Part shown: positions 25,321 through 31,957 of the stretch, one piece after another
Layout of the letters: every line of letters starts with the position of its first letter
Numbering within the stretch: the stretch's first letter is position 1
Source of the DNA: Alphaproteobacteria bacterium UBA1002
GTDB taxonomy: Bacteria > Pseudomonadota > Alphaproteobacteria > Rickettsiales > UBA998
DNA length: 44,014 bases
Assembly: GCA_002291845.1 (NCBI GenBank)
Contig: DBAU01000014.1
Span: 1-44,014, forward strand
Reading direction: 5' to 3'
Notes under the pieces: model-generated
Database searches by the model: none
What the model was told of the DNA's origin: nothing
Seen by the model: only the letters and a program-made list of their open reading frames with translations
Made by a program: the position numbers and the translations under genes

Positions 25321-25938
25321 ATGAAAATGCCTAGGGTCCTGGTCATTGCTACCGGGGGAACCATTGACTCCGCGTATGACCCGGCGCACGGGACGCCGGA
25401 AGTGGTGCCCACGCCGGGCAAGTCGGCCATTCCTGAGGCACTGGCCCAGCTGGGATGGACCTCCGGACAAGACTATCACTTTGAGCGGTTTTACCACAAA
25501 GACAGCCAGCATCTGCACCGACAGCACATGCAGGCCATTGCGCATTATCTGCAACAGCATCCGGAATATGAGAAGGTTATTATCACGCATGGCACGGATA
25601 CCATGCCACGCAACGGGCGCTACCTCTCCACGCTGCTGGAGCAGCATGTCGATTATGGCCTGCATCGTACGGTGATTTTTTGCGGCGCGATGCAACCTTT
25701 ACGCAGCGCACCAGATCTTTTTCTGCCGGAGGAGCGCACGGACGCCTGGAGAAATCTGCGACTGGCAATGGAACAGGCCAGCAAGGCAAAGCCAGGCGTG
25801 TATCTGACCGACGGCGACATCCTGCATTCGGTGTTTGATGTGGAAAAATCGCGTGCCGTCAAAGACGGCATAGTGACGGATGCAAAATTTGTGGGACGGG
25901 TACACCCCTACCCTGATCCCTCCATTGACCTGTGTTAA
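25321..25938 (+). CDS. Short asparaginase-domain protein
   Basis: This 205-residue protein corresponds to the N-terminal catalytic domain of L-asparaginases: ATGGTIDSAYDP with the nucleophilic threonine, and IITHGTDTMPRNGRYLS with the second catalytic Thr-Asp pair. Full asparaginases have about 330 residues; the C-terminal domain is missing and the frame ends cleanly after HPYPDPSIDLC. Short single-domain members are known in Proteobacteria, so this is probably not a broken gene, but activity on asparagine is uncertain. It is divergent to gatC. Confidence 0.8.
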   Translation: MKMPRVLVIATGGTIDSAYDPAHGTPEVVPTPGKSAIPEALAQLGWTSGQDYHFERFYHKDSQHLHRQHMQAIAHYLQQHPEYEKVIITHGTDTMPRNGRYLSTLLEQHVDYGLHRTVIFCGAMQPLRSAPDLFLPEERTDAWRNLRLAMEQASKAKPGVYLTDGDILHSVFDVEKSRAVKDGIVTDAKFVGRVHPYPDPSIDLC

Positions 25939-26001
25939 TACCATCTAATCGGTGACTTTATGCACGGACTCCGGTAGTGCTTGGCGTGTGCTGGAGTTCC
26001 T

Positions 26002-26460
26002 ATGCTTGCGTTTTCCGCAGATGATTTTCGTTATCAGCTTTTGCCGCACAAGCGGCTGTTAGGGCTCGACGTGGGTGAAAGGACTATCGGCCTCGCCATG
26101 TGCGACGCCGGCTGGAGCGTGGCCTCCCCGCTTGAGACGCTCAAGAAGGGCAAGCTGGCCGAAGACCTCACGGCGCTGGAGCAAACCATTCGCCAGCATG
26201 TGATTGGTGGGCTGGTCATCGGCTTTCCGATTAATATGGATGGCACACTCGGCCCGCGCGCACAATCCGTGAAGCAGTTCGCCCGCAACCTGGATAAATA
26301 TCTTGGCGTCCCCATGCTGTTGTGGGATGAACGCATGTCGACCCAGGCGGTGGAAAAAGCGATGCTGGAGGGTGATCTCTCCCGCCAGAAACGCAAGGAG
26401 CGCGTGGACAAACTCGCTGCTGCCTACATTCTGCAAGCATTTTTGGATTCGGTCCGGTGA
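26002..26460 (+). CDS. ruvX: RuvX/YqgF family RNase H-fold nuclease
   Basis: This 152-residue protein is of the YqgF/RuvX family, cytosolic RNase H-fold nucleases linked to 16S rRNA 5' maturation and Holliday junction resolution. It shows LLGLDVGERTIGLAMCDAG with the first catalytic aspartate, GGLVIGFPINMDGTLGPRA, LLWDERMSTQAVEKAML and the final aspartate region RVDKLAAAYILQAFLD. I use the ATG at 26002 with GGAG six bases upstream rather than a TTG at 25981. Its stop overlaps the plsY GTG start. Confidence 0.93.
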   Translation: MLAFSADDFRYQLLPHKRLLGLDVGERTIGLAMCDAGWSVASPLETLKKGKLAEDLTALEQTIRQHVIGGLVIGFPINMDGTLGPRAQSVKQFARNLDKYLGVPMLLWDERMSTQAVEKAMLEGDLSRQKRKERVDKLAAAYILQAFLDSVR

Positions 26461-27209
26461 CACCTCTTTTCTTCCATTTTCTGGTTGCCGCTCTGCCGGC
26501 CTATCTGATTGGTTCGTTTCCAACGGGCTATGTGATCGGAAAACTATTCAAGCTGGGGGATATCCGATCGATTGGCTCTGGCAACATCGGCGCCACCAAT
26601 ATGGTGCGCGCAGGCGGTAAGAAGCTTGGAGCGCTCGTACTTCTCGTGGATATGGTGAAAGCTGCGATTGGATTTAGCTGGAGTGCGGAATTCGTAGAAA
26701 TTTACCAGCCAGACCTCAGGTGGGAGCAGGCAGGAACAGTGAGCCTCTGTGTGCTGGCACTGCTTGCAGTTTTTATAGGCCATATGTTTCCCGTATGGCT
26801 AAAATTTAAAGGTGGCAAAGGCATCTCCATTATGATTGGCAGCCTACTTTGCCTACCGCTTTTATCTTCTGGCGTACCCGTGGTTTACTGGCCTTTGCTC
26901 ATCTATCTAGCCGTTTGGCTCGGCTGTTACGCGCTAACAAAAACCTCCTCCCTCTCCGGGCTTAGTGCAACGCTGGCTGTGGCGATCTATTTTTGGGTGT
27001 CTTTCTTTTTAGCCGATTTCCCGGCGAGCATATGCGATTCCCATCAGTCGATGACGCACTGCACATCCTACTGGTCGATCGTGCCTGTTTTATCGTTAGT
27101 CTACAGCTTTACCGCCCTGCTCATTTTCTATCGCCACACGGACAATATCCGCCGCCTGCTGCGTGGCGAGGAGCTGGCCTTCCGGCGCAAGGAAAAGGAG
27201 ACGATGTGA
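26457..27209 (+). CDS. plsY: Acyl-phosphate glycerol-3-phosphate acyltransferase PlsY
   Basis: This 250-residue multi-spanning membrane enzyme moves an acyl group from acyl-phosphate to glycerol 3-phosphate, the first step of phospholipid synthesis. The three family motifs are visible: SIGSGNIGATNMVRAGG, the GHMFPVWLKFKGGKGISI loop and a late CALTKTSSLSGL-type segment. It is longer than the usual 200 residues because of extra loops around residues 75-90 and 185-205. It starts with GTG overlapping the ruvX stop and overlaps the dprA start, so the three genes are coupled. Its substrate is the product of gpsA. Confidence 0.92.
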   Translation: MTPLFFHFLVAALPAYLIGSFPTGYVIGKLFKLGDIRSIGSGNIGATNMVRAGGKKLGALVLLVDMVKAAIGFSWSAEFVEIYQPDLRWEQAGTVSLCVLALLAVFIGHMFPVWLKFKGGKGISIMIGSLLCLPLLSSGVPVVYWPLLIYLAVWLGCYALTKTSSLSGLSATLAVAIYFWVSFFLADFPASICDSHQSMTHCTSYWSIVPVLSLVYSFTALLIFYRHTDNIRRLLRGEELAFRRKEKETM

Positions 27210-28360
27210 TTTCGCTACCGCTCTTCGCCAAGGAGGCCTTGCCCGCCCCGGCGATGGATGCGGATCTGCTCGATACGGTCCGCCTGATCCGCTCCGACAA
27301 TGTTGGCCCGGTCACCTATCACATGCTGGTCGCGCGCTATGGCTCCGCAAAGGCGGCGCTGGAGCGCCTGCCTGAGCTGGCGCAGCGCGGCGGGGCGAAA
27401 AAGCCTCTTTTGCCCTGCCCCGTTGAAAAAGCGGAGAAAGAAATCGCCGCCGTACAGGCGTACGGCGCGCGGCTGATTCCCTATAATGCAGCCGACTATC
27501 CCGCTTTGCTGAAACATCTTGCCGATGCCCCCCCGCTCCTTGCCGCCCATGGCCATACGCACCTGTGGGCAGACAAGCCCTGCATCGCCATGGTCGGCGC
27601 GCGAAATGCCTCGGCCAATGGTTGCCATTTTGCCAAGAAGCTGGCGGCAGAGCTCGGGGAAGCGGGCGTGATCGTGGTCTCCGGCCTGGCGCGGGGGATT
27701 GACACCTTCGCCCATCAGGGTGCGTTGGCGACGGGCACCGTGGCGGTCATCGGCGGTGGCATCGACAATGTCTATCCGCCGGAGAATCGCAGCCTGTTTT
27801 CGGATATCCGTGCGCGCGGCTGCATCCTGTCCGAACAGCCCTTCGGCGGTGCGCCGCATAGCCGCAGCTTTCCGGCGCGTAACCGCATCATCTCGGGCAT
27901 GAGTTTGGGGGTACTGGTGGTGGAGGCGTCCGCCAAATCCGGCTCCCTGATCACAGGCCGCTTCGCGCTGGAGCAGAACCGCGAGGTCTTTGCCATCCCT
28001 GGCTCGCCACTGGACCCCCGGGCGCAAGGCTGCAACGCGCTGATTAAAGAAGGTGCACTGCTCACTGAATCCGCGGAGGACATTCTGAATGTGCTTCGCG
28101 GACAGCCCCGCATCCTGGCTGATAATCGTCAGCTTGGCTTATTTGATCCCGCACCCCCCGCCGAGCCTGGAGAGGCAGAATGGGCCGAAGCAAGAAAAAT
28201 TATTGAAGAAAAACTTGCTGTTACACCAACATCAGTGGATAGACTCCTTGAACAATGTCAGGTCCCCCCTCATCTTTTGTTAACGATTTTAATGGAAAAG
28301 GAGTTAGCAGGCGTGCTACAGCGCCATCCGGGTAATCAGGTAAGCCTGCTGTATATATAA
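27206..28360 (+). CDS. dprA: DNA-processing protein DprA
   Basis: This 384-residue protein is DprA, which binds incoming single-stranded DNA and loads RecA during transformation. The Rossmann-like core shows MVGARNASANG, VVSGLARGIDTFAHQGAL, AVIGGGIDNVYPPEN, FPARNRIISGMSLGVLVVEA and SGSLITGRFALEQNREVFAI with PGSPLDPRAQGCNALI. A helical segment precedes and a winged-helix-like segment follows (about 315-380). I start at the GTG at 27206 with GGAG five bases upstream, overlapping the plsY stop. A palindromic repeat begins directly after the stop codon. No other competence genes are in the window. Confidence 0.95.
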   Translation: MISLPLFAKEALPAPAMDADLLDTVRLIRSDNVGPVTYHMLVARYGSAKAALERLPELAQRGGAKKPLLPCPVEKAEKEIAAVQAYGARLIPYNAADYPALLKHLADAPPLLAAHGHTHLWADKPCIAMVGARNASANGCHFAKKLAAELGEAGVIVVSGLARGIDTFAHQGALATGTVAVIGGGIDNVYPPENRSLFSDIRARGCILSEQPFGGAPHSRSFPARNRIISGMSLGVLVVEASAKSGSLITGRFALEQNREVFAIPGSPLDPRAQGCNALIKEGALLTESAEDILNVLRGQPRILADNRQLGLFDPAPPAEPGEAEWAEARKIIEEKLAVTPTSVDRLLEQCQVPPHLLLTILMEKELAGVLQRHPGNQVSLLYI

Positions 28361-28432
28361 GTCATTCCCGCGCAGGCGGGAATCCATATCCCAGAGTCCG
28401 TGGTTATGGATCCCCGCTTCCGTGGGGATGAC
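28361..28432. repeat. Intact short palindromic repeat element
   Basis: This 72-base element between dprA and topA starts GTCATTCCCGC and ends GGGGATGAC. Each half can fold alone (CCCGC-GCA-GGCGGG; CCCCGC-TT-CCGTGGGG) and the halves are roughly inverted. It begins at the first base after the dprA stop and may act as a transcription or stability element. It belongs to the same general type as the copy inside rnr. Confidence 0.75.
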
Positions 28433-28449
28433 ACATAGAGGAAACAGGA

Positions 28450-31071
28450 ATGCATACTGTCGTCGTCGAGTCGCCTGCAAAGGCCAAGACCATCAACAAA
28501 TATCTGGGCAGCGGCTACAAGGTCGTGGCCTCCTTCGGCCATGTGCGTGACCTGCCGGCCAAGGACGGCTCGGTGCGCCCGGATGAAGATTTCGCGATGG
28601 ATTACGAGATCGAGGCGGACTCGCAGCGCCATATCAAGGGTATCATCGATGCGCTAAAAGGCTCCGATACGCTCTACCTCGCGACGGACCCGGACCGCGA
28701 AGGCGAGGCTATTTCCTGGCATATTGTGGAAGCGCTGAAAGCCAAGAAGGCGCTGAAGAAGGACGTTACGGTCAAGCGCATCGTATTCCACGAGATCACC
28801 AAGAAGGCGGTGACGGAAGCGCTCTCTCATCCGCGCGACATCGACATGGACCTGGTGAACGCGCAGCAGGCGCGCCGTGCGCTGGATTATCTGGTGGGCT
28901 TCAATCTCTCGCCTGTACTGTGGCGGAAGCTGCCCGGCGCGAAATCGGCGGGGCGCGTGCAGTCCGTAGCGCTGCGGCTGATCTGCGAACGCGACGAGGA
29001 AATCGAGCTGTTCGAGTCACGCGAATACTGGGATGTCACCACCACGCTGAAGACCGCGAAGGGCGACAGCTTCCCCGCCCGCCTCACCTTCTGGAAGGGC
29101 GACAAGCTGGAGAAATTCTCGCTGACGAACGAGAAGGATGCGACTGCTGTCGCCAAGGCGCTGGAAGGCGCGCAGGTGAAAATTTCGGAAGTCACGCCGA
29201 AGCAGCAGCGCCGCAACCCCTTCCCGCCGTTCACCACCTCCACGCTGCAGATGGATGCCTCGCGCAAGCTGGGCTTCGGTGCGAAAAAGACCATGCAGCT
29301 GGCGCAGAAACTCTATGAAGGCATTGCGCTCGATGGCGAGACCGTGGGCCTCATCACCTATATGCGAACCGATGGCGTTACGGTGTCTGAGGAGGCGCTC
29401 ACCGCGACCCGCCGGATGATCCAGAACGACTATGGACGCGAGTATCTGCCCGACGCACCGCGCCGCTATTCCGCCAAAGCCAAGAACGCGCAGGAAGCGC
29501 ACGAGGCCATCCGCCCGACTGACGTCACCCGCACGCCGGAATCGGTCCGCCGCTTCCTCGACAACGACCAGTTCCGCCTCTACGACCTCATCTGGAAGCG
29601 CATGGTGGCGAGCCAGATGGAAGCCGCTGTCTATGATCAGGTGGTCGCCGATTTCACCTACGCCAAGGAAGGCGCCACGCTGCGTGCCAACGGCTCGGTA
29701 CTGAAGTTCGACGGTTTCCTCACGCTCTACCGCGAAGGCCGCGACGACGACGATAATGACGATGACGAGAACAACCGCCGCCTCCCCCCGCTGGTGCAGG
29801 GCGAGATGTGCGACGTCACCACGGTGAAACCGGAGCAGCACTTCACCGAGCCACCTCCCCGCTACACGGAAGCGAGCCTGGTAAAACGCCTAGAAGAGCT
29901 GGGCATTGGCCGCCCGTCCACCTATGCCAGCATCATCTCGGTGCTGCAGGACCGCAATTACGTGCGGCTGGATAAGAAGCGTTTCATTGCCGAGGCGCGC
30001 GGGCGTCTGGTCAATGCGTTCCTCATCAGCTTCTTCAAGCGTTACGTGGAATATGACTTCACGGCGAACCTTGAGAACCAGCTCGATGATGTGTCGGCGG
30101 GCGAGCGCGCATGGAAGGAAGTGCTGCGCGAGTTCTGGGACCAGTTTTCGGCCAAGATCGGCGATACCAAAGAACTTACCGTGAAGCAGGTGCTGGAAAC
30201 CATCGATAGCCTGCTTGCGCCGTTCCTGTTCGAGTCACGCACGGTTACCGACGAGCAACGTACCTGCCCAAGCTGTAACAAAGGCAAGCTACATCTGAAA
30301 ACCGGTAAATTCGGGGCCTTCCTCGGCTGCGACAATTATCCGGATTGTAACTACACGCGCCAGCTCTCTACCGGCGAAGGTGGCGGAGAAAGTGCCGAAG
30401 CCGCGGCGGCTGCCGGGGATTTGCCGAAGGTGCTTGGCACCCATCCCGATACCGGCGCGGAAATCTGGATGAAAAAAGGCCCCTACGGGATTTACGTTGA
30501 GATGAATGACGGCGGTGAAAAACCGCGCCGCGCCAGCCTGCCAAAAGGCCTGACACCTGACCAGATGACGCTGGAGCGCGCGCTCTCCCTGCTCGCCCTG
30601 CCACGCGACATCGGGCCACACCCGGAGACAGCCAAGATGATCTCTGCCGGTCTGGGACGCTTCGGCCCTTACATCAAGCATGATGGCAAATTCGTCTCGC
30701 TGAAGGGCGATGATGATGTACTCACCATCGGCATGAACCGTGCCGTCGCGCTGCTTGCGGAGGCCGACGCCAAGAAAGGCGGCGGCGTGGAAGCGCTGCG
30801 CACGCTTGGCGCACACCCGGAAGGCGGCGGTGACATCACCGTGCATAGCGGGAAATATGGGCCGTATGTGAAGCATGGCAAAGTCAATGCCACGCTGCCC
30901 AAAGGCACCTCGCCGGAGGCAGTGACACTGGCGGAAGCCGTGGAGCTGCTTGCCGCACGCGCGGGTAGCGCAGGCAAAGGCAAAAGCAAAGCCACCAAGG
31001 CCGCACCGAAGAAAGCGGCTGCAAAGAAAGCCCCTGCCAAGGCAAAAGCGACCAAAAAGAAAGCAGGTTGA
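28450..31071 (+). CDS. topA: DNA topoisomerase I
   Basis: This 873-residue type IA topoisomerase relaxes negative supercoils. The Toprim domain opens with VVESPAKAKTINKYLGSGYK and has ATDPDREGEAISWH; the active-site tyrosine is Y304 in LITYMRTDGV. An acidic insert (DDDDNDDDENN, about residues 433-445) interrupts the core. One four-cysteine zinc motif is present (CPSCNKGKLH ... CDNYPDC, about residues 607-635), followed by repeated C-terminal domains and a Lys/Ala-rich tail that probably binds DNA. A good AGGA ribosome site precedes the ATG. Confidence 0.97.
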   Translation: MHTVVVESPAKAKTINKYLGSGYKVVASFGHVRDLPAKDGSVRPDEDFAMDYEIEADSQRHIKGIIDALKGSDTLYLATDPDREGEAISWHIVEALKAKKALKKDVTVKRIVFHEITKKAVTEALSHPRDIDMDLVNAQQARRALDYLVGFNLSPVLWRKLPGAKSAGRVQSVALRLICERDEEIELFESREYWDVTTTLKTAKGDSFPARLTFWKGDKLEKFSLTNEKDATAVAKALEGAQVKISEVTPKQQRRNPFPPFTTSTLQMDASRKLGFGAKKTMQLAQKLYEGIALDGETVGLITYMRTDGVTVSEEALTATRRMIQNDYGREYLPDAPRRYSAKAKNAQEAHEAIRPTDVTRTPESVRRFLDNDQFRLYDLIWKRMVASQMEAAVYDQVVADFTYAKEGATLRANGSVLKFDGFLTLYREGRDDDDNDDDENNRRLPPLVQGEMCDVTTVKPEQHFTEPPPRYTEASLVKRLEELGIGRPSTYASIISVLQDRNYVRLDKKRFIAEARGRLVNAFLISFFKRYVEYDFTANLENQLDDVSAGERAWKEVLREFWDQFSAKIGDTKELTVKQVLETIDSLLAPFLFESRTVTDEQRTCPSCNKGKLHLKTGKFGAFLGCDNYPDCNYTRQLSTGEGGGESAEAAAAAGDLPKVLGTHPDTGAEIWMKKGPYGIYVEMNDGGEKPRRASLPKGLTPDQMTLERALSLLALPRDIGPHPETAKMISAGLGRFGPYIKHDGKFVSLKGDDDVLTIGMNRAVALLAEADAKKGGGVEALRTLGAHPEGGGDITVHSGKYGPYVKHGKVNATLPKGTSPEAVTLAEAVELLAARAGSAGKGKSKATKAAPKKAAAKKAPAKAKATKKKAG

Positions 31072-31126
31072 TCTTTCAGCTACAAAAAGCCGGAAGGTCA
31101 ATGATGGGGTTTATTTCACCGCACCC

Positions 31127-31155
31127 TTGCGCGTGGTAATCATGCGCCCTATATG
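31127..31155 (+). promoter_or_regulatory. Promoter of the glutathione S-transferase gene
   Basis: TTGCGC (31127-31132) and TATATG (31150-31155) are 17 bases apart, about 35 bases before the ATG at 31190, which has GAGG nine bases upstream. Confidence 0.5.
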
Positions 31156-31189
31156 ATCTTGACCGATCATTCAACAATGAGGTCTTTCC

Positions 31190-31825
31190 ATGTACCAGCT
31201 CTATTATTCCCCCGGTGCCTGTTCAATGGCTATTCACGTCGTGCTTAATGAACTTAATCAGCCCGTGGAGCTGAAGCCCGTCTCCATTCAGAATGGTGAC
31301 ACGCGCACCCCGGAATATTTGAAGATAAACCCGCGTGGCCAGGTGCCGGTGCTGCTGGCCGATGGCAAGCCCATGGCCGAGGGGGCAGCGATGATCACCT
31401 ACCTCATCGATACGCATGGCCCGAGCAATCTTCTGCCTGCTAAAGGCTGGGAGCGCGCGCAGGCACTGCAATGGCTGATGTTCGCCAACTCTACGCTGCA
31501 CCCCGCGTACAGCCGTATCTTCTGGCTAAATCGCGCGGTAAAAGACGACGTGCAGAAGGCGGAATTGATTAACACTGCGATCGATTATGTACAGGGCCTG
31601 TGGGATCAGCTTGAGCAGGAACTGCAGACCAAGCCGTATCTCGCTGGTCAGGGGTGTACCGCCGGAGATATCCTCACCACCGTGATCGCTAATTGGGGCG
31701 GATTGCTGCCCAAGCCCATCACCTTCGGGCCAAAGACCAAGGCAATGTTGAAAGCCGTCTCCGCGCGCCCAGCGTTCCAGAAAGCGGTGGCCGGCGAAGG
31801 CGTTGAATATAAGGCAGCGGCCTAA
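31190..31825 (+). CDS. Glutathione S-transferase family protein
   Basis: This 211-residue cytosolic protein has the thioredoxin-like N-terminal domain (YQLYYSPGACSMAIHVVLNE, KINPRGQVPVLLADG, EGAAMITYLIDTHG) and the helical C-terminal domain ending ARPAFQKAVAGEG. The Ser/Cys pair in SPGACS fits bacterial beta-class enzymes, which use an N-terminal cysteine. GSTs conjugate or reduce electrophiles with glutathione. It has its own promoter and is followed by a long hairpin repeat, so it is probably a single-gene unit. Confidence 0.93.
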   Translation: MYQLYYSPGACSMAIHVVLNELNQPVELKPVSIQNGDTRTPEYLKINPRGQVPVLLADGKPMAEGAAMITYLIDTHGPSNLLPAKGWERAQALQWLMFANSTLHPAYSRIFWLNRAVKDDVQKAELINTAIDYVQGLWDQLEQELQTKPYLAGQGCTAGDILTTVIANWGGLLPKPITFGPKTKAMLKAVSARPAFQKAVAGEGVEYKAAA

Positions 31826-31880
31826 CTCCTCTCCCACGTGGGCGAAATGCCGACGACGCGTTCGCCCCGTGGGGAGAAGG
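31826..31880. repeat. Long hairpin repeat after the GST gene
   Basis: CTCCTCTCCCACGTGGGCGAA (31826-31846) and TTCGCCCCGTGGGGAGAAGG (31861-31880) are inverted copies with few mismatches around a 14-base loop. It starts immediately after the GST stop codon. No T-run follows, so it is more like a repetitive palindromic element than a classic terminator, though it could act as one with Rho or as an mRNA stabiliser. Confidence 0.6.
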
Positions 31881-31944
31881 CTCCATACATGCCTCTCTTT
31901 TCAACCGCTCTCATAAGGCACGTGGTGCCGGCGAAAAAACCTGC

Positions 31945-31950
31945 TATAAT
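31945..31950 (+). promoter_or_regulatory. Extended -10 promoter directly before rnr
   Basis: A perfect TATAAT with an upstream TGC (extended -10) ends seven bases before the rnr ATG. No clear -35 is visible. Transcription would begin at or within two bases of the start codon, predicting a leaderless mRNA. There is no ribosome site before the ATG, which agrees. Confidence 0.55.
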
Positions 31951-31957
31951 GGGCTGA

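Noticed and set aside
27215..31101. Long antisense frames over dprA and topA (27215-28027, 29017-29841, 30289-31101)
   Set aside because: All lie opposite conserved codons of well-recognised genes and show shadow composition without motifs or ribosome sites.
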